Source of the DNA: JAJDZL01 sp965221175
Lineage (GTDB): Bacteria; Pseudomonadota; Gammaproteobacteria; Arenicellales; JAJDZL01
NCBI GenBank assembly: GCA_965221175.1
Contig: OZ244867.1
Coordinates: forward strand, 62,001 to 126,000
Length of the DNA: 64,000 nucleotides
Direction: 5' to 3'
The number at the start of each line of letters is the position of its first letter. Position 1 is the first letter of the stretch. This document shows positions 47,286 to 55,050 of the stretch, in pieces. A model generated the notes under the pieces. It was not told where the DNA came from and searched no databases. It saw nothing but the letters and a program-made list of their open reading frames with translations. The position numbers were made by a program, and so were the translations under genes.

Positions 47286-47815
47286 TCAGCCAGTATCGAG
47301 CACTGTAACCGGCCTGACCAGTGAACACATCTGCTGTTGCCGTCCGCTACGAACATGTTCGAGCACCATGTCCATCACCACCACGGCAACCAGTGTCGCA
47401 CGTGCCTTCAATTTTGCGTGTTCGCGTATGTAGTGCCGTTCAAACCGGTAACCCTGAGCGACGCGACTGAAGGTCCGTTCCATTGCACTTCGCAAATTGT
47501 AGCTCCTGCGCCAACTCAAGGTTGTAGGCGGAGTGGGTGTGAAGATTCTGCGATTTTGTTCATCCAACTTCACCCGTACCGTGCGACCGTAATTCGAGGC
47601 CAGACACTGCTGCCAGCCTTCACACTCCAGCACGTATACCACAGCCGGGCAGCGGAATTTCAAGGTGTTTCGGCACGTCTCAAATCCATAGAAACTCATC
47701 TCGCGCAGCTGTGCAGTTTGCGGACACTGGCGATGCAACCGACCGGTTTCATCGTAGACGATGTTGTCGGCGTGATGCTCAAACAATGGAAGCGTGATGG
47801 TTACTGTGGGATCGT
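47286..47815 (-). pseudogene. C-terminal part of an IS1182-family transposase
   Basis: The minus strand reads PLFEHHADNIVYDETGRLH, YGFETCRNTLKFRCPAVVY, CEGWQQC, then RSAMERTFSRVAQGYRFERH and the Leu/Val/Met-rich tail with MCSLVRP. This is the C-terminal order of IS1182 transposases: zinc-like Cys block, then the Arg-rich DDE Glu region. The N-terminal two thirds are missing; the fragment is cut near 47815. Confidence 0.75.
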
Positions 47816-47843
47816 AACCGGGAATATTCTTTTCTTCCCGCCA

Positions 47844-47932
47844 TTATGGGAACCATATTGTTATGGGAACCTGAGAAGCCAATTGATTGATTCGATGCGC
47901 AAATAAGGCAATTCAGGTTCCCATAATAATAT
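47844..47932. repeat. Inverted and direct repeats upstream of the recombinase
   Basis: ATATTGTTATGGGAACCTGA at 47855-47874 is matched by its complement at 47913-47932 with one mismatch and a 38-bp gap. A third copy of the core, TTATGGGAACC, lies at 47844-47854 in direct orientation. The cluster ends 42 bp before the recombinase start and could be its recombination site or element end. Confidence 0.7.
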
Positions 47933-47974
47933 CGTTACTTCCCGTTGATTTTAAACTTTAACAGGAGGTTTTCC

Positions 47975-49291
47975 ATGTCTTCAACATTGAAAAAATCGAG
48001 TCTGCTCTGGGCTCAGTTTCAGACACAGCATCATCCAATCATCTCAGAATTCAACAATCACCTGAAAGGACTGAGCATCAGCACAACCGCCATCCGTGAA
48101 CGCAGCAACACAGCACGACATTTCGTATTGTGGCTGGAAGCGAACGAATTGGACATTGATGTGGTTGACGCCGATATCGTAAACCAGTTCCTGGCTCACG
48201 ACTGCAAGTGTCCTAAACCATATAGATATAACAAACGAGCCGCCGAGCGCCGCAGGTTATTGTTGGCTGCGTTTGTTGGCTTTCTTGCGGACACCCGACA
48301 CGCACCGGTGCTGGCGCAGATCAAAACCGGCATTCAGGTTCTGGACCGGTTCGAACGGTTACTCCTTGCGCAAGGGTATGCACCGTCGACGATAGTTCGG
48401 TACCGGTCCACATGCCGACACTTCCTGGTTTGGCTTTATCGATGTGGGATTCCGATCACCGCAGTCGATGAGAATGTACTGCAGGGTTTTGTCAACCATG
48501 ATTGTGGCTGTTCGCAATCGGTATATTTCTGGCGGCTCAGTGCATACACACCGGTCCGCGGCAGTATTGGTGCGGTCAGAAAACTTGCAGGTTTTCTTGT
48601 CAGTGAGGGAATTGCGGTGAACCATTCACGTTCTATGGATCGTGAGAAAGCGGATCATAATCTGACCGCGTTCCTTGATTGGCTGGCTCAACATCGCGGT
48701 GTCAGTGAGAGGACCGTAAGCCAATACAGGAGGCATATTGTTGAATTGCTGGTGGAACTTGGCAGCGATCCATACTGCTATGATGGAGTTGTGATTAGAA
48801 GCACAATTTTGCGCCACCTCGAAACGAAGCCCCACAGTCTGTACGTCGACAAAGATCAAGAACCGGACCTGGACAACACCGTCTACACACTGGATTCTTC
48901 AACCATTGACCTGTGTCTATCGCTGTTTCCTTGGGCACCGCTTTGCAGCACCAAAGCAGCGGTCAAACTCCACATTCTGCTTGATTTACGCGGCAATATC
49001 CCGGCTTTCATCCATATCTCCGATGGCAAACTGCATGATGTCAACATTTTGGATCAACTGCTCCCCGAAATCGGTGCGTTCTATATCATGGACCGGGCCT
49101 ATCTCGACTTCTCTCGCCTGCACGTGATGAACCAAATCGGCGTTTTCTCGTACTGCGAGCCAAATCCAATACCAGGTATCAGCGAATCTATTCGCGCAAG
49201 GTGGTTCGTTCCACCGGCGTGCTCTGCGATCAGGCCGTCAAGTTGCAATAAGAATATTCTGTTCCTATATTTGTTCCCTTTCCTTGGATGA
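47975..49291 (+). CDS. Chimeric ORF: tyrosine-recombinase N-terminus joined to an IS4-like transposase
   Basis: Start ATG 47975 has an excellent AGGAGG at 47963-47968. The first 280 codons are recombinase core-binding-like segments. Two tandem units each end in a Cys motif (FLAHDCKCP and FVNHDCGCSQ), and a third SAM-like unit has VSERTVSQYRRHIVELL. At about residue 285 the sequence switches to an IS4-type transposase core (VYTLDSSTIDLCLSLFPWA, AVKLHILLDLRGNIPAF, FYIMDRAYLDF). The catalytic Arg/Tyr part of the recombinase is missing. The transposase is frameshifted after GVFS, where another frame continues VLRAKSNTRYQRIYS. It is a fusion of two broken genes, probably inactive in both roles. 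Confidence 0.75.
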   Translation: MSSTLKKSSLLWAQFQTQHHPIISEFNNHLKGLSISTTAIRERSNTARHFVLWLEANELDIDVVDADIVNQFLAHDCKCPKPYRYNKRAAERRRLLLAAFVGFLADTRHAPVLAQIKTGIQVLDRFERLLLAQGYAPSTIVRYRSTCRHFLVWLYRCGIPITAVDENVLQGFVNHDCGCSQSVYFWRLSAYTPVRGSIGAVRKLAGFLVSEGIAVNHSRSMDREKADHNLTAFLDWLAQHRGVSERTVSQYRRHIVELLVELGSDPYCYDGVVIRSTILRHLETKPHSLYVDKDQEPDLDNTVYTLDSSTIDLCLSLFPWAPLCSTKAAVKLHILLDLRGNIPAFIHISDGKLHDVNILDQLLPEIGAFYIMDRAYLDFSRLHVMNQIGVFSYCEPNPIPGISESIRARWFVPPACSAIRPSSCNKNILFLYLFPFLG

Positions 49292-49319
49292 TGATATGCA
49301 TCTTGATAGGTACCAAATA

Positions 49320-49604
49320 TTATTGTGAAGGGACAATTGTTTCAGGGACAAGAAGCCGAACGGGTTTGATGCTAGACCGATTTGTCTCAACATCTGCGGG
49401 AGCTTCAATTGTAGTACTTACATCTATGAATGAACTTTGACTTGTCCCATGACAATGTCTTACATTCCACTGCACACCCCATTTATCGCAATTAGTTCTA
49501 CAATAGTGGCAACCATCACTTGCAGTACCACCTGGATGTGCATTCACAGCAGCGGGTGCCGAAGTTATCAATATCAAAAAACATGGTATGAATTTGGGAC
49601 TCAA
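49320..49604 (-). CDS. Small exported Cys/His-rich protein
   Basis: A 94-residue protein starting at TTG 49604, preceded by AAAGGAG at an 8-base gap. It has a signal peptide (LSPKFIPCFLILITSAPAAVNA), then HPGGTASDGCHYCRTNCDKW and WNVRHCHG. The pattern GCHxCRTNC...HCHG resembles small YHYH/excalibur-like secreted modules, where Cys and His may bind metal or form disulfides. The rest is Ser/Thr/Pro-rich. It stands alone between a transposase fragment and an intergenic region. The open frame extends further upstream, but that part lacks a signal-peptide context. Confidence 0.6.
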   Translation of the reverse strand: MSPKFIPCFLILITSAPAAVNAHPGGTASDGCHYCRTNCDKWGVQWNVRHCHGTSQSSFIDVSTTIEAPADVETNRSSIKPVRLLVPETIVPSQ

Positions 49605-50340
49605 TTTCTCAGCTCCTTTAAATTTCCTGATTATTAATCTCTTCCAGAAACCTAGTATATAGCTAATTGGATGTGATTCAATTTCGAACGCGGAACGAAT
49701 GTCTGGAGGATAAACTTGAAGCACCGCTGTCGAAACTGCCACTTTCTAGCACAAGAAGAAAATTGATCTGATGGACGGATTATGTACTGTCCATATCCCC
49801 TAACAATGAGGACTGACTCGAACTTCCAGCGCGACCCCCCTTTGTGCTGTTTTCGCGGTATATGGAATAACTTTGATACCTGATTCACGCCAAAAGAAAG
49901 TCTGTTACAGCTAGTAAGTAAACAACGAAACGGCTCCCGTCATTTCTGGCCATACAAAGAAGGAATGTCATGTGAAGCCGTAGAGTCTTTGCAAACGAAG
50001 GAATCAGTAAAAAAAAAACACTTCGTATGCAAAAAAAGCTATTGTATTGCCATAGTTGTCGTGATTAGACAGCCATTTGCTTTTTATTCATGATTGCCAA
50101 AGACGTTCTTTTTTGAAGCGCAAGTAACAGCTATATGTGTGAGTGAGAACAGAGAGAATTCCGTGCTCACCTAAAGACCTATGCAATGAAACCAAGGAAG
50201 CATGGAACCGCACTAGGGAACTCTGGAGCTGGACACGAAAGCACCCGAAGTCAGAGCGAGACAATTTGGAATAAGCTATTCTGAAAAGCTACAATTCGGT
50301 ATTGTCTAGGTAGATTTTACAGGTGTTCTTTTTGATTGTC
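49605..50340. other. Intergenic region
   Basis: About 735 bp, A/T-rich, with a run of A residues near 50010 and no supported gene. It may include decayed sequence linked to the fragment at 50341. Confidence 0.35.
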
Positions 50341-50631
50341 CTAACCGGAATTATCCATGATTTTATTTGGGACTATAGAATATTTTGGGTAAGGGAACTT
50401 CCGACAAAGCATCAAATACCGTTTGTACTCAACTTCGGCATCTTCGCACTGTGCTGTTGTCCAGCCAGTACCTTCTTCTGTATCACGCATTTTCATCTTC
50501 ACCATCTCCAAATCGATTCCAGCAATGTCTAGGTCAATCCCTTTGGAGGAGAGAAAAGCAACTCGGTCTGTACCAATTGAATCTGGAATTTCCAAATCGT
50601 CTGACTGTTTCTGCTGGAATTCTGATTGCAA
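50341..50631 (-). pseudogene. Truncated gene resembling DUF1399/glycine-rich-domain proteins
   Basis: The minus strand reads GIDLDIAGIDLEMVKMKM, then GWTTAQCEDAEVEYKRYL and YSIVPNKIMD. The order EYxxFLxL..P...IVPxxxxD is typical of the start of DUF1399-like proteins, where a WHxHI motif should follow. Here the frame ends at once (NSG stop), so only the N-terminal third remains. Tentative family call. Confidence 0.45.
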
Positions 50632-50812
50632 TCTTGAACAATTAAATTCATTGAATTTCTTCTATGTGTATTATTTGGAAAGTCTGAGTATTGATGCCGT
50701 TTATCGTGAATAATTTAAAAATTCAAGTCTTTTTTCTCGTGTATAGCTTCTAATTGCGGATTTGGGATAACACCGTTTCTTGACGATTCGAAATTTTGTA
50801 GTAACATAAATT

Positions 50813-51082
50813 CTGCGGATCGAATTCGACGAGGCAAAGCGTGCAGCCACACTCAAGGCTAGAGATCTAGACATTACGCAGGCTGTCGAAATTCTTAGTG
50901 GCCCGACGCTAACTGTCGAGGACGGTCAAAGGGACTATGACGAGAAACGTTGCATTACCGTTGGTTTTCTTGATGGTGCTATGGTCGTTCTCGTCTGGAC
51001 GTCCCGAGGCAATGCATACAGGATTATCAGTTTGAGGAAAGCCAATGAACGGGAAAGACAACTCTATAGCACAAGATTTTGA
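50813..51082 (+). CDS. brnT: BrnT-family toxin (ribonuclease), CTG or lost start
   Basis: An 89-codon frame begins CTG-CGG-ATC-GAA-TTC-GAC (xRIEFDEAKRA) and shows the full BrnT order: FDEAK, LDITQAVEIL, PTLTVEDGQRDY, RCITVGFLDGAMVVLVWT and YRIISLRKANERE. BrnT is a RelE-fold ribonuclease toxin neutralised by BrnA. The position where the family has ATG is CTG here, and the in-frame TAA is only three codons upstream, so initiation is weak or lost. The antitoxin overlaps its end by 38 nt. The rest of the coding sequence is intact. Confidence 0.8.
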   Translation: MRIEFDEAKRAATLKARDLDITQAVEILSGPTLTVEDGQRDYDEKRCITVGFLDGAMVVLVWTSRGNAYRIISLRKANERERQLYSTRF

Positions 51083-51302
51083 TCCTGACACTGCACCGGA
51101 CCTATCCAAGGACGGTTGGCCAGAGAAGTTCTCCAAGACGGCTGTCCGCCAAGGGCGTCCGTTGAGCGAAAATCCCAAGGTGTCTACCACTATTAGGTTG
51201 TCGCAGGATGTGATCGACCATTTCCGGGCCGGCGGTCGCGGTTGGTAAACACGGGTTGACGAAGCGTTGCGCGACTGGATCAATCGTCACGATGCAGTGT
51301 GA
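51045..51302 (+). pseudogene. brnA: BrnA antitoxin with a premature stop
   Basis: ATG 51045 opens SIAQDFDPDTAPDLSKD-like sequence, then GRPLSENPKVSTTIRLSQDV and FRAGGRGW, the BrnA ribbon-helix-helix region. TAA at 51246-51248 interrupts it. Past the stop the same frame continues TRVDEALRDWINRHDAV to TGA at 51300-51302, the normal C-terminal helix. Family members have Gln (CAA) at this place, so one C-to-T change explains the stop. The truncated product lacks the dimer helix. Confidence 0.8.
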
Positions 51303-51581
51303 CCGGTAATCCTGCCCAAAATTATCTATTGAATGAAAACACTGCACATTGGACGAGTAGTCGGATGCCATCGTAAATGTTTTACGTCCAAGTTGACGTG
51401 TCAGAAATTTGATGACCCATCTTTCAGTCTGAATTCAAAGCTAACAACGCACTTCAATCGCCACGCACACAATTCCTTGCTGACTAGCTCCGGATTCGAC
51501 GATCAGGCGGAGCTGGTTCGATGGCTTGAGAACCGGTATCTGGAATTTGTATACAACTGACGGACGCATAAATGACCAGTA

Positions 51582-51944
51582 GTGACATGCGATCTTTGCA
51601 TGATCACTTCAAAGGAGTGCCATCGGCTCGGTGGTGTTCGCCAAGATGCAAAACGGCGCATCGTACGCACCAAGATCAACGAGGACAGGCTTCGCACCTT
51701 TGCGGCGTTGCCGCAGCACACCTATCGATGGAAGCAGCATTACAAAAGACGCAGTGCACTGGAGCGCATCAATGCCAGGGTCGGGCGCGACTTTCAGTTG
51801 GAGCACCACAATATGCGAGGACTTGAGACCATGCAGATGCGCGTTGCGCTGAGTCTGTCGGTGATGCTGGCGATGGCCTGCACCTCGATCCGTGAGGGTC
51901 AGCCGCAGCGCATGAGATCGCTGAATGTGCCACTGGCAGCCTGA
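51582..51944 (+). pseudogene. C-terminal fragment of an IS1182-like transposase
   Basis: The frame reads RRIVRTKINEDRLRTF, HTYRWKQHYKRRSALERINA, RVGRDFQLEHHNMRGLETMQ and QRMRSLNVP, matching the C-terminal region of the 47.3 kb fragment (Glu region and basic tail). There is no N-terminal part. It starts at an apparently random junction. Confidence 0.7.
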
Positions 51945-52109
51945 CGGCTGTCAAACCATCCACTCGGCAATGCCTGGCGGCAGGTTCCTGCGCGACCTGA
52001 ATTCACAGAATCACAGCCATCAACACGATGGACAGAGCCGTTCGACGGTGGGAGCTGCCAAAACAGCCCGAATGGGCATCTGTACCAGAAATTTTCGAAT
52101 TTTGATGAG

Positions 52110-52140
52110 ATGGACTCCTATACCATTTATAGGAGTCCAT
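52110..52140. repeat. Inverted repeat with 13-bp arms
   Basis: ATGGACTCCTATA at 52110-52122 pairs exactly with 52128-52140 around a 5-nt loop. There is no T-tract. It is one of several clean palindromes in the window. Confidence 0.7.
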
Positions 52141-52215
52141 ATATGAAGTGAGAATATTGCCGGTGGAAATAAAATATGCGCCAACGGGAAACTCTCGATA
52201 GATAGAGATAAAATG

Positions 52216-52250
52216 ATTTTGGGCCAAATAACGTAACGTTATTTGGCCCA
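52216..52250. repeat. Inverted repeat with 16-bp arms
   Basis: TTTGGGCCAAATAACG at 52216-52231 pairs exactly with 52235-52250 across TAA. It is 81 bp beyond the stop of the minus-strand NYN gene and could end its transcript. Confidence 0.75.
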
Positions 52251-52330
52251 AATTAATGGTTACTGTCGCATCTGTGGCGAGCTTTGGAAGAAACTTTACC
52301 GCAAATGCTCAGGAAAACGACTATTTCGCC

Positions 52331-52960
52331 TTATATCCACTTCTGAGGTTGTTTAAGTACGAAACCGCTCGCCGTTTTGATTTCGTTTGGAAATTGACTA
52401 TCTTTTAACTTCTTACGTCCAATCGTGAAATATGAAGTTGCAGCAATCTTTAATCGTTTGGAATGATCTCGATTTGGCGGAAATGCAATAATCACTCGCT
52501 TGTTCGAATAACGCTGTAGTACGACTTCGATCGGCCGCGTTAAGTCGCTGTCGCCAGATACAATGATTGCTGTATCGATTTTGTTATCCTGCGCGTCAAC
52601 GAGCAATTCAACCGCTATATTGACATCCGTCATCTTTTCCTCATACGTCTGCCAGATAGCGCCGCAACTGGAGCAACGTTTATCCTTGGCAAGATAGTGC
52701 CCATAGTAAAGATGCGTGTCATGAAGTGTTTCCAAGGCTTCCAGATAGGTACTCTGCCTTTTTCTCTTAGTGGCACTCGCTGGGGTTTCTTTGAGGCGGG
52801 TTGTAAAATAACGAACAGCTACGAGTCTCTGATTTGGTTTGAGCAGATTTTCAGCCAGTTTCTGGATGTCAAGCCAATAGTAACGGCGCAAACCACTGTC
52901 TTTAAGTCCATAATACAGATTGAAGCCATCCACATATACAATTACCCGATCCTTTTTCAC
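52331..52960 (-). CDS. NYN-domain (LabA/DUF88-type) nuclease-like protein
   Basis: A 209-residue PIN/NYN-fold protein. The first Asp is in VIVYVDGFNLYYG, the second acidic cluster is in EEKMTDVNIAVELLVDA, and the third in AIIVSGDSDLTRPIEVV. These match the metal-binding Asp set of NYN ribonucleases. A CSSC knuckle (residues around 103-106) is also typical of this subfamily. It is monocistronic; the palindrome at 52216 may terminate it. NYN proteins of this type are frequent in accessory islands and are presumed RNases; the target is unknown. Confidence 0.85.
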   Translation of the reverse strand: MKKDRVIVYVDGFNLYYGLKDSGLRRYYWLDIQKLAENLLKPNQRLVAVRYFTTRLKETPASATKRKRQSTYLEALETLHDTHLYYGHYLAKDKRCSSCGAIWQTYEEKMTDVNIAVELLVDAQDNKIDTAIIVSGDSDLTRPIEVVLQRYSNKRVIIAFPPNRDHSKRLKIAATSYFTIGRKKLKDSQFPNEIKTASGFVLKQPQKWI

Positions 52961-53096
52961 AATGCTGAACGATGATGGTCGAATGAGTGTTGATGTGGTT
53001 TCACTGTTTAATATTTCTTAATTTAACAGACTGCTCACAAAACGAACGCCTCTTTGTAATAATATTTTTGCATTTTTTAATATTTTGTAATTTTAC

Positions 53097-53125
53097 TTGA
53101 CAAATAACTTCTTCATAACTATATT
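53097..53125 (+). promoter_or_regulatory. Consensus sigma-70-type promoter
   Basis: TTGACA at 53097-53102 and TATATT at 53120-53125 are separated by exactly 17 bp in A/T-rich DNA. No protein gene starts within a suitable distance. The predicted start near 53132 leads into a hairpin pair and terminator. Confidence 0.6.
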
Positions 53126-53131
53126 GTGAAG

Positions 53132-53192
53132 CATGACCCCCCCGACGCTAGTACCGTCGGCCCGACGCCCCGAAAGGGGCGTTTCTTTTTTT
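53132..53192 (+). ncRNA. Candidate short RNA with two stem-loops
   Basis: From the predicted start, CCGACG pairs with CGTCGG over a 7-nt loop (about 53149-53167), followed by the terminator hairpin. The roughly 60-nt transcript has no convincing protein frame. It lies between the divergent NYN gene and the HigBA-like module. Function unknown. Confidence 0.45.
53165..53192 (+). terminator. Rho-independent terminator
   Basis: ACGCCCC, GAAA loop, GGGGCGT, then TTCTTTTTTT. The 7-bp GC stem with a tetraloop and T-tract is a strong intrinsic terminator on the plus strand. Confidence 0.85.
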
Positions 53193-53797
53193 GGGCTGGG
53201 TCGGAGCTTTGGAACCCGTTAATTACTCCGTGAAGACATTGGCTGGAAAGCGCGCAACAAAGAAGGAAGTGCGTGATGCTAGCGATTACATCATGGCACA
53301 ATTCCACCAGATCGCTCCGATTACGGCACCGGTTCGACAATGCGAAGTTTCTTCCTATCAATTACAAAGTTATCGCCATCGTATTCCAGCACGGGTTGAA
53401 CAATTTTGAGCGTGCATTTCTGTTGCACAAGGAATTTTGCAAAATGAGAAAGATAATTGAGATTGGTTCAGTTTCAGTTTTGTGTTTCACGCGAAACTGG
53501 TTGTGAAGTTGTTTCGAACTATCCCCGTTTCTTTTCTTTCTTACGGTTAGAACCGGCCAATACCAGCGGAACGGCCGGAATATTCCGCCCTTGGCGTAAT
53601 ACGCTCAAATAATCTCTTTCGCAGAAAGTCAGTGCTTTTTCGATAGTTTCATATGGGTTTTACAAGTGAATCTTTTTGGGTTCGCTTTAGTCAAAAAGGC
53701 GAGAGGAGACCCCCGTCGTGCTCCCTCTGTAGCCAAAGCAGATTGTTTCAGACAAGTACCACTTGAATATATTCCTTTGATAGAATATAAAGGAAGT
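53193..53797. other. Intergenic region before the HigBA-like module
   Basis: About 600 bp. A frame around 53200-53409 (VKTLAGKRATKKEVRDASDY) is open but unassigned, possibly a remnant. AAGGA precedes the toxin ATG. Confidence 0.35.
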
Positions 53798-54160
53798 ATG
53801 CACCACGATGTCGAGTACACGAACGAATTTCGCAACTGGTGGGGCACCCTTACTGAGAGCGAGCAGGAAGATGTAGCCGCCACAGTCGGTTTGCTATCGA
53901 AATTCGGGCCGCAGCTGCCGTTTCCTTACTCCTCGGGTGTCGAAATTTCTAGTCACGGTCGTATGCGTGAACTGCGTGTGCAGAGTAGCGGTAAGCCTAT
54001 ACGCGTTTTCTATGCATTTGACCCGAGACGCATGGCGGTCTTGCTGATCGGTGGCCACAAGACTAGCGAAAAACGGTTTTACAAGCAATATGTGTCGCTT
54101 GCCGATAAACTGTATGACGAGCATCTACAAGAACTCAGGGGGGAGGGACTTATCCAATGA
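53798..54160 (+). CDS. higB: RelE/HigB-type toxin (Gp49-like)
   Basis: A 120-residue toxin of the HigB/Gp49 family: VEYTNEFRNWWGTLTESEQE, LLSKFGPQLPFPYSSGVE, RMRELRVQSSGKPIRVFYAF and VLLIGGHKT, then KRFYKQYVSLADKLYDEHL. The GKPIRVFYAFDPRR and LLIGGHKT blocks are diagnostic. It is a ribosome-dependent mRNA interferase by family. ATG 53798 follows AAGGAAGT; an earlier in-frame ATG adds 44 unrelated residues. Toxin precedes antitoxin, as in higBA, with a 4-nt overlap. Confidence 0.85.
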   Translation: MHHDVEYTNEFRNWWGTLTESEQEDVAATVGLLSKFGPQLPFPYSSGVEISSHGRMRELRVQSSGKPIRVFYAFDPRRMAVLLIGGHKTSEKRFYKQYVSLADKLYDEHLQELRGEGLIQ

Positions 54161-54513
54161 GTGGACATCATGACTTCAACGAATTAATCAAAAATTTCAC
54201 GCCTGAGCGCCGTGCTCGTGTAAACAAAAAAAAAGTGGAACTACTGGCGGCCGTACCGCTTTACGAGCTCCGCAAAGCACTGTCATTGACGCAAGAGGAA
54301 CTTGCCAAGGTACTAAAAGTAAATCAGCCGGCTGTATCGAAACTGGAATCTAGACAGGACGTGCATATCTCAATTCTTCGAAACTACATAGAAGCACTGG
54401 GTGGGCGTCTTACCATCATCGCCAAATTTCCACAAGGTGATATTCCCATTGATCTGTTGTTCCAGCAACAGAAAATTATCAATCCGGGCGGTAAAACAAC
54501 TTCGAAGCAGTAA
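54157..54513 (+). CDS. higA: HigA-type XRE antitoxin
   Basis: A 118-residue antitoxin. The helix-turn-helix lies in LYELRKALSLTQEELAKVL and KVNQPAVSKLESRQDVHIS (about 40-80), followed by LRNYIEALGGRLTIIAKFP, the usual beta strand after the HTH. The basic N-terminus and helical C-terminal tail fit DNA-binding antitoxins. Its ATG overlaps the toxin stop (ATGA). It probably autorepresses the operon. Confidence 0.87.
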   Translation: MSGHHDFNELIKNFTPERRARVNKKKVELLAAVPLYELRKALSLTQEELAKVLKVNQPAVSKLESRQDVHISILRNYIEALGGRLTIIAKFPQGDIPIDLLFQQQKIINPGGKTTSKQ

Positions 54514-55050
54514 GCGCACTCAAAACAGATGAGTGCAACCCTCCGTGATGATTTTGCAATTACGAATCGCCTTTCTGTCGCAGAATCTTGTAGACGATGA
54601 AACGAGCGATTCGTATCCACTTAGCGAATTGCGCCGCGATATGTGTGGTCACTATCCTAAATGAATTCAGTACAAAGCAGATTGACCACTGTCGCACTCG
54701 CGTCGGGTAGAAGTGGAGTCAAATTATCGGGAGAGATATATCGAATTCCTACACCTTTAGAACAAATTTCTTTAAAACTGTCAATTGTCACTGAAAAGTG
54801 CCCCCCTTTAGCTTGTCCAGATACGAGGTGAAGCAGCTTGAAAGAATGCTACCGGCGTTGTTTGGGCAAACGCAATAAATTTACCTTGATTTTGCAAAGC
54901 CTTAAAGCGCTGGGCAGTCACGTCGACAAACCACTAGAATTGTCGTGTGGAAGTATCCATATTCAATATGAAATTCGGCCAAAATACCGGACATAAAAGC
55001 GGAAATGAAGAAACTTGAAATCAATCTATATATAAGAAATTAATATAGAT
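54514..55050. other. Intergenic region
   Basis: About 540 bp between HigA and the Fic gene. No supported gene or RNA. The Fic ATG has no strong ribosome site; the upstream stretch is A/T-rich. Confidence 0.35.

Noticed and set aside
53191..53409. 72-codon frame after the terminator
   Set aside because: Starts within the terminator T-tract region and shows no conserved motif; possibly a remnant.
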